Positions 54,655 through 63,535 of a DNA stretch of 64,000 nt are shown here, in pieces. The notes below the pieces were generated by a model. The model made no database searches. It was not told where the DNA came from and worked only from the letters and a program-made list of their open reading frames with translations. The position numbers were made by a program, and so were the translations under genes. Positions within the stretch are counted from its first letter, which is position 1. Each line of letters opens with the position of its first letter. Source of the DNA: Pseudoalteromonas aurantia (GTDB lineage Bacteria; Pseudomonadota; Gammaproteobacteria; Enterobacterales; Alteromonadaceae); the NCBI RefSeq assembly GCF_005886875.1, contig NZ_PNBY01000028.1:62001-126000 (forward strand), written 5' to 3'.

Positions 54655-55583
54655 TGGATATCTTATTAGCCAACCCAAGGGGCTTTTGTGCGGGGGTAGA
54701 TCGTGCAATAAGCATCGTGGAGCGTGCGCTAGATATTTTTGAAAGCCCGATATATGTTCGTCACGAAGTGGTGCATAACAAATATGTTGTGAATGGCCTT
54801 AAGGCACGTGGTGCGGTATTTGTTGAAGAGTTACATCAGGTGCCCGACGATAGCATTGTTATTTTTAGCGCACATGGTGTTTCTCAGCAAGTGCGTCAAG
54901 AAGCAAAACGACGAGAGCTTAAGGTCTTTGACGCCACGTGTCCGTTAGTGACTAAAGTTCATATGGAAGTAACACGAGCGAGTCGTAAGGGCACAGAGTG
55001 TATCTTGATAGGTCATCACGGTCACCCAGAAGTTGAGGGGACTATGGGGCAGTATGCCAATGATGATGGTGGAATTTATCTTGTAGAGACGCCAGAAGAT
55101 GTCAGCGTATTAGAGATAAAAGATCCGAGTAATGTATTTTATTGTAGTCAAACGACGTTGTCTGTGGATGACACCGCTGATGTGATTGATGCGCTCAGAA
55201 GTAAGTTTCCTGAAATACATGGCCCGCGTAAAGATGATATTTGTTACGCAACTCAAAATCGTCAAGATGCAGTACGAGACTTAGCTGACAAAGTTGACGT
55301 GTTACTGGTTGTTGGCGCAAAAAATAGCTCGAACTCAAATCGCTTACGTGAACTTGCAGATAAAATGGGCACGACGTCATACTTGATTGATGATGCCAGC
55401 AGCATGAGCGAAAGTTGGTTTGATAACATTAGCAGTGTGGGTGTCACTGCGGGGGCATCAGCACCTGAAGTGTTAGTGCAGCAGGTTATTACGCGTTTGA
55501 AAGAACTTGGGGGGGAAACTATCATTGAGAACCCAGGTGAAGAAGAAAATGTCGTGTTTGCTGTGCCCATCGAACTTCGCTAG
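54654..55583 (+). CDS. ispH: 4-hydroxy-3-methylbut-2-enyl diphosphate reductase
   Basis: 309 residues (E. coli 316). The three Fe-S cysteines are at 12 ([10 protein letters not shown]), 96 ([10 protein letters not shown]) and 197 ([11 protein letters not shown]), exactly where E. coli has them. [10 protein letters not shown] and [16 protein letters not shown]-type residues hold the substrate. Last step of the MEP isoprenoid pathway. ATG overlaps the fkpB stop by one base. Confidence 0.98.
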   Translation: MDILLANPRGFCAGVDRAISIVERALDIFESPIYVRHEVVHNKYVVNGLKARGAVFVEELHQVPDDSIVIFSAHGVSQQVRQEAKRRELKVFDATCPLVTKVHMEVTRASRKGTECILIGHHGHPEVEGTMGQYANDDGGIYLVETPEDVSVLEIKDPSNVFYCSQTTLSVDDTADVIDALRSKFPEIHGPRKDDICYATQNRQDAVRDLADKVDVLLVVGAKNSSNSNRLRELADKMGTTSYLIDDASSMSESWFDNISSVGVTAGASAPEVLVQQVITRLKELGGETIIENPGEEENVVFAVPIELR

Positions 55584-55597
55584 CAAAGAATGCAGCC

Positions 55598-56620
55598 ATG
55601 TTTAAATCACCTGATTTAGCTAATGGACTGCTTCCTGCGATAGTCACTGAACGAGGTGTGCTAGCGATGTTAGTCGCCTCTCAAATCCTTGCATTACTCC
55701 TCGCGTTTTCTCCTATGAGTTATGAATCCATCTGGGTTCGTTTAGGGATCATTAGTTTATTTGTTCATTGTGTAAGTGCGATTGGCTTTACTATTTTGTC
55801 GCTGTTACGCCAGTATATCAGCACGCGCTCTGGACTCGTTGAATATTTTTTTATTGTCACTGCTTTCCAAGTTGTTACGTTAGTTATGAGTTTGGGGGTG
55901 TCATTATTTGAAGTTGCAAATACGCACTTTTTAGATTGGCCATTTATCGCAAAAAACAATGCAATATGTTTATTTGTTACGTTGTTATTTTTACATTTTA
56001 TGGCTATTTTTCGCGATAAAGTGACGACGATTGCAACCCTTTCTAGGTTAGAGCTGGATGCATTACACGCTCGAATTCGGCCTCACTTTCTTTACAATAG
56101 TTTAAATACAATCGCAGAGTTGACACAACAAGACTCTGATGCCGCAGAGCAGGCTGTACTAACGCTTGCGAATTTATCTCGTTATGCATTACACCCAAAC
56201 AAGTTTGTTTCTCTAACAGAGGAAGTACTGTTATCTCAAAAATACATAGAGCTTGAGACGTGGCGGTTTGCCAGTAAAATGCAGGTAAACTGGTTATTAC
56301 CTGTGGGATTGCCAGATATACAAGTTCCTGTGTTAACCATTCAACCTTTGGTTGAGAACGCTGTAAACTATGGTGTTGAAGGCCATATCACTGGCGGTAT
56401 TATAACAATTGAGGTGCACGTCAACACTGAACAAGTAACGATCACAGTAACTAATTCAGTTGGAAAAAGTGCCTCAAAGCATAAAGGACAAGGGATCGCA
56501 CAGAGAAATATCAGAGAACGCTTAGCTTTACTTTATGGTGAGAGTGCAAGGCTCGATGTGCAACAGACGAATGAGCAGTATCGAGTTGCTTTGATATTGC
56601 CTTATGAGGTCAAAAAATGA
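55598..56620 (+). CDS. AlgZ/FimS-like membrane histidine kinase (LytS type)
   Basis: 340 residues. Four predicted membrane helices (about 20-140) lead to a His-kinase domain with RPHFLYNSLNTI (H163), an N-box LTIQPLVENAVNYGVEGH and G-box GQGIAQRNIRERLALL. This is the AlgZ/LytS family, whose partner is a LytTR response regulator. It begins 14 bp after ispH and overlaps the regulator by four bases. In Pseudomonas, FimS/AlgZ together with AlgR controls twitching motility; here the pair stands directly before the pilin genes. The kinase fold looks complete. Confidence 0.9.
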   Translation: MFKSPDLANGLLPAIVTERGVLAMLVASQILALLLAFSPMSYESIWVRLGIISLFVHCVSAIGFTILSLLRQYISTRSGLVEYFFIVTAFQVVTLVMSLGVSLFEVANTHFLDWPFIAKNNAICLFVTLLFLHFMAIFRDKVTTIATLSRLELDALHARIRPHFLYNSLNTIAELTQQDSDAAEQAVLTLANLSRYALHPNKFVSLTEEVLLSQKYIELETWRFASKMQVNWLLPVGLPDIQVPVLTIQPLVENAVNYGVEGHITGGIITIEVHVNTEQVTITVTNSVGKSASKHKGQGIAQRNIRERLALLYGESARLDVQQTNEQYRVALILPYEVKK

Positions 56621-57285
56621 AGTACTTAGTTGCGGATGATGAGCCTCTAGCACGTCAAAGAATTAATCGATTGATGGAAAAGCTGGGCGGCTTTGAGTTT
56701 GTGGGGGCTGCTGAGCATGGGACACAAGTGTTAGATTTAGTGGATAAGTGTAAGCCAACTATCATACTGCTCGATATTGATATGCCAGGGATGAATGGCA
56801 TAGAGGTTGCAACACTTTTAAGTACTTCACATCCAGAGGTTAAAGTTGTCTTTGTGACAGCGCATGCTGAATTTGCATTGGAGGCGTTTCACGTTTTTGC
56901 TGCGGGCTACTTAGTGAAACCAGTACAAATAGAGCAGCTAACTGCAGTGATGTCTCGGTTATATACGCCAAAATTACAATACCAATTGGCGGGTGAGACG
57001 CGTTCAGTAAACATTTCAGAGGTATTAGTTGCCCAAGCAGATGATAAATATACTCATATCTGGTTTGAAGGAGGCGAAGCTATGGTGGATCATAGCTTAA
57101 AGTACTTGTTAGCACATTACCCACAAGATTTTATTCAAATACACAGGCATACTTTAGTTAAACGCGATGCTATTGACTCTATTGCCCATCAAGCCACTGG
57201 AGGGGCTGTGGTAAAGATTAAAGGATTTCCAGAGCAGTTACCCGTTAGCCGGAGGGCTGTCAAAGAAGTAAAAACCCTGATTTAA
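56617..57285 (+). CDS. AlgR-like LytTR response regulator
   Basis: 222 residues. REC domain with acidic pocket ADDEP, phospho-acceptor D53 (ILLDIDMPGMNG), VFVTAHAEFALEAF and LVKPVQ. LytTR DNA-binding domain (about 120-222) with VLVAQADDKYTHIWF, DFIQIHRHTLVKRDAI and LPVSRRAVKEVK. LytTR proteins bind direct repeats; such a repeat lies 79 bp after this gene. Closest in design to P. aeruginosa AlgR. Confidence 0.92.
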   Translation: MKYLVADDEPLARQRINRLMEKLGGFEFVGAAEHGTQVLDLVDKCKPTIILLDIDMPGMNGIEVATLLSTSHPEVKVVFVTAHAEFALEAFHVFAAGYLVKPVQIEQLTAVMSRLYTPKLQYQLAGETRSVNISEVLVAQADDKYTHIWFEGGEAMVDHSLKYLLAHYPQDFIQIHRHTLVKRDAIDSIAHQATGGAVVKIKGFPEQLPVSRRAVKEVKTLI

Positions 57286-57363
57286 CGTGGATTTTACCCA
57301 CTTCGTCTCGCGCCGTTTTACACATTCATTTCTCAGTAGTGCTCCCTTTCGAATACAGAAATA

Positions 57364-57389
57364 ACCGTTTGTCAGACTTTTTGACCGTC
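57364..57389 (+). promoter_or_regulatory. AlgR-type operator upstream of pilV
   Basis: ACCGTTTGTC (57364-57373) matches the AlgR core known from P. aeruginosa (CCGTTTGTC/CCGTTCGTC). A second ACCGTC begins at 57384, 20 bp downstream in the same direction, as expected for a LytTR direct repeat. The sites lie about 50-75 bp before the predicted transcription start. Confidence 0.65.
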
Positions 57390-57403
57390 CAAGGAATTAC
57401 ACA

Positions 57404-57431
57404 TTGAGCTATTTTTTAAATACTTTATTCT
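57404..57431 (+). promoter_or_regulatory. Predicted promoter of the pilV-pilE operon
   Basis: -35-like TTGAGC (57404-57409) and -10 TATTCT (57426-57431), 16 bp apart; weak -35, consistent with need for an activator. The pilV ATG is at 57464. Confidence 0.45.
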
Positions 57432-57463
57432 GAATATGTCTGGGATTATCACGAGAGTTTGCA

Positions 57464-58018
57464 ATGGTAAAATTTTATAAGCGGCAAGTGGGTTTTACTT
57501 TGTTAGAAGTACTCATTGCCTTTATGGTACTGAGCTTTGGTTTATTGGGTGCAGTTGCACTACAAGCCAAAGCTAAGCAAGCCAGCTTTGACTCAATGCA
57601 GCGCGCCGCAGCGGTCGCTTTAGCGAACGACATTTTACAAAGGATCAGAGTAAATGACTCTGCAGATATCGTTAGCAATTACGATCTTACTTTTTCTAGT
57701 GATACGGATTTGATCCCTCAGGTTCGTTGTTTTAGCAATGATTGTACAAGCTCTGCGATTGCTGCACTTGATTTAGAGCAGTGGAAAAATGCGATTCGTG
57801 CTAGAGAAAATACAGGAACATTAGACGATACAACCGTGTGTATAGACTTAGATGCAGATGCGCAAGGTAAGGGGATTGATGTACAAGTCGTTGTGGCTTG
57901 GCGAGGTCGACAAGAAATTAAAGCAACTGACGCTATTAAAGGTATTAGCTGTGGTACCAATGATGATAAGCGACGTTTGGTGGTACTGACTACGTTTATT
58001 TTTGCAAGGGGTGTTTAA
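57464..58018 (+). CDS. pilV: Type IV minor pilin PilV
   Basis: 184 residues. Class III leader ending G10 before F11, then FTLLEVLIAFMVLSFGLLG with Glu at +5. The PilV/GspI signature is the VLIAFMVLSFGLLGAVALQ segment and Cys pairs in the soluble domain. Minor pilins of this operon form the priming tip complex of type IV pili. One-base overlap with pilW (TAATG). Confidence 0.9.
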   Translation: MVKFYKRQVGFTLLEVLIAFMVLSFGLLGAVALQAKAKQASFDSMQRAAAVALANDILQRIRVNDSADIVSNYDLTFSSDTDLIPQVRCFSNDCTSSAIAALDLEQWKNAIRARENTGTLDDTTVCIDLDADAQGKGIDVQVVVAWRGRQEIKATDAIKGISCGTNDDKRRLVVLTTFIFARGV

Positions 58019-58998
58019 TGAAACGCACTGGTTTTTCAATTCTTGAATTAATGATTTCGATGTTTATTGGTGCTCTGATCTTAGGGGGCGTGATAGCCAC
58101 TTACGTCAGTATGAAAGTAACCACGAGAGATACAATGGCGATTGGAGAAATGCAAGAAACCGGCAGATTGGCATTATCTATTTTACAGCGAGATATAGAA
58201 CAAGTGGGTTTTTGGGGGACTTTTTATGACGAAGAATTTACAGATGAAAATGTCGAGAGCCCTTCTAATCCAAGTGGCGACTGTTTTGGTGGTATAAACA
58301 ATGGCAGCTTCCCTGACTCCACGCCTTCTAATTTTCGCTCTATTTATGCGGAGGTGTCTGATGGTTCTAATGTACTTAGCTGTATTTCGGACAGTGTTGA
58401 AAACACAGATGTATTGCAATTAAAGCTACTCGAAGGAAACCCCGTCGATGTTGCGTCTACAGCGACAGATTCAAATCGATATTATTTTATTGCCGATCAA
58501 GAGCGGGCTGAGTTTGTAACTGGCGCAGGCACCATTGCATTGCCGACAGTAAATTCAACAGTTTGGCCGTATAGTCATCATGTGTACTTTCTATCAACGG
58601 AAGAAATTACCATCAATAATGTGGCGCGAGATATACCGATATTAAGGCGTTTGAGACTAAGTTCAAGTGGTATGCAAGTAGAAACTGTGATGGAGGGAAT
58701 TGAAGACTTTCGTTTGGTTTTTGGCCTAGATACAGATGCTGATGGTCGTGTTAATACCTACCGTAGTACGCAGGATATGAAAGCAGCGAACTGGGAAGAC
58801 AATGATAGTATTCTGACAGTACAAATATATTTACTTGTGAGGGCATTGGAACCCGATCCTGGTTTACAGCTAAATAGTCAAACTTACACGTTGGGGGTCG
58901 ATCCAGATAGACGTACTCATACTTTTTCCGATAATTTTAGACGCACGGTTTTTTCGACGACAATGCGGTTAAACGGGGCAATGTCATGGAACATGTAA
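58018..58998 (+). CDS. pilW: Type IV minor pilin PilW
   Basis: 326 residues. Leader MKRTG before FSILELMISMFIGALILGG, with Glu at +5. Large C-terminal domain with a Cys pair (CFGG, SCISD), and EGIEDFRLVFGLDTDADGRV, similar to PilW/GspJ. Between PilV and PilX, in the order known from P. aeruginosa. 13-bp overlap with pilX. Confidence 0.9.
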   Translation: MKRTGFSILELMISMFIGALILGGVIATYVSMKVTTRDTMAIGEMQETGRLALSILQRDIEQVGFWGTFYDEEFTDENVESPSNPSGDCFGGINNGSFPDSTPSNFRSIYAEVSDGSNVLSCISDSVENTDVLQLKLLEGNPVDVASTATDSNRYYFIADQERAEFVTGAGTIALPTVNSTVWPYSHHVYFLSTEEITINNVARDIPILRRLRLSSSGMQVETVMEGIEDFRLVFGLDTDADGRVNTYRSTQDMKAANWEDNDSILTVQIYLLVRALEPDPGLQLNSQTYTLGVDPDRRTHTFSDNFRRTVFSTTMRLNGAMSWNM

Positions 58999-59465
58999 AG
59001 AAGCAACAGGGTATTGTACTTGTAACAGCAATGGTCATGATTGTAGCCGTGACGGCGGTCGCAGTAACACTTATGAGTAGCAGCAGTATAGACCTAAAAA
59101 TAACCAATGCGGCGCAAGAGCGTGAGCAGGCTGAAAATTTATTAATTGGTGAAGTGCAAAGAGTCATACAAAGCGAAAGTAAAAAGCCGTCGGGTTCAAA
59201 CCATTTCTTGATGTCGCCTCAACAATTAGAGATTGACAAAAATAAGACATTTCCGGGTGAACATGATACAGACAATGAAATGCGTGCTTTAAATAGTGGT
59301 GCAATGCAATTGAATTGCCCAAGATCCTTTAAGTATACCAAGGGAGTAATGTGTAATTTAACAGAGATAAGCACCACGGTTGAATATGGGACTCGTACAC
59401 GCCATCGATTAACTGTGGTAGTAGGTGTTGGGCAGCAATATATTAACAAAAGCCAGGGGAAATAA
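58986..59465 (+). CDS. pilX: Type IV minor pilin PilX
   Basis: 159 residues. Leader KKQQG before IVLVTAMVMIVAVTAVAV, lacking Glu at +5 as in GspK/PilX-like pseudopilins. Followed by a helix (AAQEREQAENLLIGEVQRVI) and a small domain with CPRS and CNLTE cysteines. Overlaps pilW and ends one base before pilY1 ATG. Confidence 0.88.
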   Translation: MEHVKKQQGIVLVTAMVMIVAVTAVAVTLMSSSSIDLKITNAAQEREQAENLLIGEVQRVIQSESKKPSGSNHFLMSPQQLEIDKNKTFPGEHDTDNEMRALNSGAMQLNCPRSFKYTKGVMCNLTEISTTVEYGTRTRHRLTVVVGVGQQYINKSQGK

Positions 59466-59466
59466 G

Positions 59467-62400
59467 ATGAAAAACGTTATTTTATTTTTTGTGTGTTTAA
59501 TAAACATGAAAGTATTTGCTGAAGATATCGAACTGTATGTTAAGCATAATATTGATATCGATGAAAAGCCCAGAGTGATGCTCATTTTTGATACATCCGG
59601 GAGTATGGCGTTTTCAAGCAGGACAGGGCGTAGCTGTGGTTATGATTATTATCGGGGTCGATATAGACTGTGCTCAGATAGCCGGTTGGGCGTTGCGAAA
59701 AATGCGATTACTGACTTAGTTACTAAAAATCCTGATATTGACTTTGGCTTAATGCGTTTTAATGGTAGCAATGGTGGTTATGTGTTAGCGCGTATTGGTG
59801 CTGCGCAATCAACGGTAAAATCACAAATTAATAATTTAGTCGCTAATGGTGCGACACCACTGAGTGAAACGTTATGGGAAGCTTACCTGTATCTGACGGG
59901 AGGCAGTCGATATTATTCTAGGAATGTGGGCGGCAGAGATACCAGTATCGAAAATGGTAACTCATACCTTTCTCCGTTTAGGCAAGTATCAGGGGAACCA
60001 GAGCGTTGTGATAACGCGGTTAATATTATTTTGATGACAGATGGCGACCCCTCTAACGATAGTCAACAAAATGGAAATATCAAAAATTTACACCAGAGTC
60101 GCTTTGGTAGTAGTGCGCCCGTATACAATGGGAACTATATGCCGGCGCTTGCTAAGTCCATTTATGGTGACAGCAACACGATAGTTGATTTGTATCCGAC
60201 TACCAGTACAAAAGAAGATACCGGGCGGGTTTACACGATTGGTTTTGGTAATGGTATGAGTAGTTCAGGCAAGAATATACTACAAAAAACGGCTGATTTA
60301 GGGGGAGGGCAGTATTTACAAGCAAATACTTCATCACAGTTATCAGAAGCATTGAATTCTGTCACAAACAGTATTCGTCAAGAAGCGGATAGCTTTGCTT
60401 TACCGGTGGCAGCTAATACAGGCAACCAAACCAAAAGTAGTGACTCTTTATATTACACCATGTTTTTACCTGAAACACATACGACGTGGAAGGGTAATAT
60501 CAAAAAGTTAAAAGTAAAAGACGATACTACTTTAATTGATATGAGCGGCAATGCAGCAATAGATAAAGATGGCAAAATAGACAAAAATGCCACAACTTAT
60601 TGGTCTGAACTAGGTTCAAAAGATGGTAATGCGGTAGACAAAGGTGGCGTGAATTATCAGCTGAGTCGCCAAACAACACGAAATATATACTCGGATTTTG
60701 GGACCGCGGCACTACACAACTTTACTTATTCAACCGCGTTTACTCAATATGGTAATAATTTAGAAACGTTTGCAGACAAAATGAATGCTCCGGCCAGTGA
60801 GCTTTCAGGCATTATGCAATGGGCCAGAGGCATTGATGTTAATGACGAAGACAGGGATAACAATCGTAATGAACGTAGGCAAACTATTTTCGGCGATCCC
60901 TTACACTCCAAAATCGTATCAATCAATTATGGAACAGAAGAGAGCCCGAATATTCGCTTGTTAGTGGGTACCAATGCGGGCTTTATACATATGTTCAAGG
61001 ATAATGGCGATACGATGACGGAAAGCTGGGCGTTTATTCCTGAAAGGTTACTTCCTGTATTGAAAGCTCAGAAAGATAAGAAAGCAAATACGAAGTTATA
61101 CGGTGTAGATGGGCCATCCACACTTTACCATGATGATAAAGATGGCGATAACTTGGTGTCTTCTGGTGACAATGTGTGGTTGTTCTTTGGATTACGCCGT
61201 GGCGGAAACCAATACTATGCTTTAGATATTACCAATCCCGATTCACCTAAGTTGATGTGGGGGGGACCGATCACCGGTGGCAGTGGTGATTTTCAAATGT
61301 TAGGTCAAACGTGGGCAAAACCGCTAGTAACACATATTGAGAAGGAAGGGGACGACCCGGTCGTTATATTTTCAGCGGGTTATGACATCAATAAAGATAA
61401 TGTGTCAAAAACTAATGATTCACTCGGGCAAGGCGTTTATATTGTTAAAGCGCAAACTGGTGAATTGGTATGGTCGTTAACACGGAAAAATGGCTTTACA
61501 GGTCAACACAGTATTGCAGGAAGTGTCAAAGCGTTGGACTCTAATTACGACGGGTATGATGATCGGATCTATATGGCTGATACTGGTGGGGGTGTATGGC
61601 GTATAGATATGCCGGGGCCTAATCCAAACGACGGCAGTGAGCCATGGACGCATTTTAAGCTTGCGCAACTCGGAGGCAACAGTGCATCGAGTGATAGACG
61701 TTTTTACAGTACGCCAATCATTGCGCGTACCTATTTCAATAAAGTGTCGGTAACTGAGTCGGGATCTACGAGTGTTAAAACTCGGAAAAAAATACCTTAT
61801 GACGCCATTTTACTGGGTTCCGGTAATAGAACTAGACCTGCATCGTCGTCGGCTATTGATTATTTATTTATGATAAGAGATGAGAATACGGTGACTAAAT
61901 CTTTCGAAGATGGTGATATTCCAGACATAATCAAGATGAAAGATTTATTCAATGTAAGCCAAGACCCATTTTCTAAGAAGTTTGCTGATTTAGATAAATT
62001 TACTGATTTAGAAGCTGATCTTGGGAAATTTCAGGGGTGGAAATATAAGTTAAGCACGTCCGAGAAATCATTGTCAGCAGCATCTGTGGCTGGCGGTGTG
62101 GCGTATTTTACCTCATTTAGTCCACCAGGCACCTCAAACAAATGTGAAGTAGAAGCGGGGTCCGGAAAGCTATATGCATTTCATCTACATTACGGTACTA
62201 AGGTTTTTAATAAATTAAGCTTTGATACTAAAACTGCGATTGTTGAAGCACCTGAACCCTACTTCGCATGTGAAGCGACAGGCGGTAGTTCAGAGTCAAG
62301 TACTAACGGCTGTAAGACGGTTGTAAAAATAATTGTGCCTCCTATAGCTACTGGGTCGAGTGGCGACGGCCTCGGAGATGGGGGGGTTGCAATTCCACCG

Positions 62401-62532
62401 GAGATACCAGATATGCCAGAGCTTGAGAATGGTTATTTGAAACGACCTAACCCAGCAGATCCTGGTGTATCTTTTGGATTGGAAACAAAGCAGCTCTATA
62501 TTTACAAAAGGGAAGAGAATGATGAGAAATAA
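59467..62532 (+). CDS. pilY1: PilY1, type IV pilus tip-associated adhesin/mechanosensor
   Basis: 1021 residues from ATG 59467, with AGGGG 8 bases upstream. Signal peptide ends near FAED. N-terminal von Willebrand A domain with MIDAS DTSGSM (42-47) and MTDGDPSND. C-terminal quinoprotein-like beta-propeller with a calcium loop DSNYDGYDD (691-699), the pattern essential for pilus extension/retraction control in P. aeruginosa PilY1. Also DDKDGDNLVSSGD, possibly a second calcium site. Its end overlaps pilE. Confidence 0.95.
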   Translation: MKNVILFFVCLINMKVFAEDIELYVKHNIDIDEKPRVMLIFDTSGSMAFSSRTGRSCGYDYYRGRYRLCSDSRLGVAKNAITDLVTKNPDIDFGLMRFNGSNGGYVLARIGAAQSTVKSQINNLVANGATPLSETLWEAYLYLTGGSRYYSRNVGGRDTSIENGNSYLSPFRQVSGEPERCDNAVNIILMTDGDPSNDSQQNGNIKNLHQSRFGSSAPVYNGNYMPALAKSIYGDSNTIVDLYPTTSTKEDTGRVYTIGFGNGMSSSGKNILQKTADLGGGQYLQANTSSQLSEALNSVTNSIRQEADSFALPVAANTGNQTKSSDSLYYTMFLPETHTTWKGNIKKLKVKDDTTLIDMSGNAAIDKDGKIDKNATTYWSELGSKDGNAVDKGGVNYQLSRQTTRNIYSDFGTAALHNFTYSTAFTQYGNNLETFADKMNAPASELSGIMQWARGIDVNDEDRDNNRNERRQTIFGDPLHSKIVSINYGTEESPNIRLLVGTNAGFIHMFKDNGDTMTESWAFIPERLLPVLKAQKDKKANTKLYGVDGPSTLYHDDKDGDNLVSSGDNVWLFFGLRRGGNQYYALDITNPDSPKLMWGGPITGGSGDFQMLGQTWAKPLVTHIEKEGDDPVVIFSAGYDINKDNVSKTNDSLGQGVYIVKAQTGELVWSLTRKNGFTGQHSIAGSVKALDSNYDGYDDRIYMADTGGGVWRIDMPGPNPNDGSEPWTHFKLAQLGGNSASSDRRFYSTPIIARTYFNKVSVTESGSTSVKTRKKIPYDAILLGSGNRTRPASSSAIDYLFMIRDENTVTKSFEDGDIPDIIKMKDLFNVSQDPFSKKFADLDKFTDLEADLGKFQGWKYKLSTSEKSLSAASVAGGVAYFTSFSPPGTSNKCEVEAGSGKLYAFHLHYGTKVFNKLSFDTKTAIVEAPEPYFACEATGGSSESSTNGCKTVVKIIVPPIATGSSGDGLGDGGVAIPPEIPDMPELENGYLKRPNPADPGVSFGLETKQLYIYKREENDEK

Positions 62533-62932
62533 CGCTGTTAACGGGTTTACGTTGATTGAAGTGATGATTGTAGTTGCTATTGTTGGCATATTGGCCTCCA
62601 TCGCGTACCCAAATTATTCCAGCTATGTAATGCGCGCAGCACGTGCAGACGCAATGGTTATTTTGTTAGATGCAGCTAATAAACAAGAACAGTTTTTTGT
62701 TGATAATCGCCAATACGCGAGTGATCTTGGAGACCTTGGTATCGCAAATGAAACGGAGAATGGGTATTTCACGATAAGCGTTGAGGCTGATGCAAGCAGT
62801 TTTACGGTGACTGCAACTGCTGACAGTGGCCCCGTTGCAGGTGATACTCAGTGTAGTACGTTAACCATCAATGAGTTGGGCTTGAAAGGAAATACAGGCA
62901 GTGGCGATACTGATTTGTGCTGGGAACGATAA
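62519..62932 (+). CDS. pilE: Type IV minor pilin PilE
   Basis: 137 residues from ATG 62519 (or ATG 62522). Leader NAVNG before FTLIEVMIVVAIVGILASIA, Glu at +5. ANKQEQFFVDNRQYASDL and the Cys pair around CSTLTINELGLKG and LCW are standard in PilE-type minor pilins. Overlaps pilY1 by 14 bp. PilY2 seems to be absent. Confidence 0.92.
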   Translation: MMRNNAVNGFTLIEVMIVVAIVGILASIAYPNYSSYVMRAARADAMVILLDAANKQEQFFVDNRQYASDLGDLGIANETENGYFTISVEADASSFTVTATADSGPVAGDTQCSTLTINELGLKGNTGSGDTDLCWER

Positions 62933-62937
62933 GAGTT

Positions 62938-63468
62938 TCATAATTCACATTTTTTGGTCGCTCTTAATCTAGAGCGACCCGTTAAACTTACCGTAAGCTC
63001 TGCCCCTTTACGTGTACTGTTGTAAACATGTGTACAGTATACGAAAGTCCCATTGGTAAACCCTTTTATACTACCATCTGGTTGAAAGGTGATCGCAGCT
63101 CTGGGATACGTAAACAGATGCGCATTGTGGACTGCATCTAGGGTGATGATTATTTCATCACTGGGTTCTAATATGCGCCAATCACCTTTATCAATAAATA
63201 TACTAAGTGATTTATGCCATTGGTTGCGCGCACATTTATTATCGATTAGTGGGCATATAGTAATACTTTTACCAAGTATTACGGCCTGTCCCCTGGCTAA
63301 ATTCAACGATTTCTTTACAAGGCGAAGCTGCTGTAGAGGCACATGATTTGACATGATCTCAGAGTAACTAGTTAAAGAAAGGAGTGATATTATTCCGACG
63401 ATAGCAGTTGAAACAATTAATTCGAATAGTGTAAATCCATATTGATACACTGTTGTTTTTGTCTCCAT
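62938..63468 (-). CDS. fimT: GspH/FimT-family pseudopilin
   Basis: 176 residues. Leader ends G11 before FTLFELIVSTAIVGIISLL, Glu at +5. SLNLARGQAVILGKSITICP and ITFQPDGSIKGFTNGTFVYC are family features of FimT/FimU/GspH. It is convergent with pilE, 5 bp between stops. In P. aeruginosa fimT is at the start of the same operon in the same direction, so its orientation here is different. Confidence 0.85.
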   Translation of the reverse strand: METKTTVYQYGFTLFELIVSTAIVGIISLLSLTSYSEIMSNHVPLQQLRLVKKSLNLARGQAVILGKSITICPLIDNKCARNQWHKSLSIFIDKGDWRILEPSDEIIITLDAVHNAHLFTYPRAAITFQPDGSIKGFTNGTFVYCTHVYNSTRKGAELTVSLTGRSRLRATKKCEL

Positions 63469-63535
63469 CCATGGATCCTAAAAGTGAGCGTATTATAATC
63501 TTAGGTAATTTTATTGGATCAGTAAACTTTATGTA

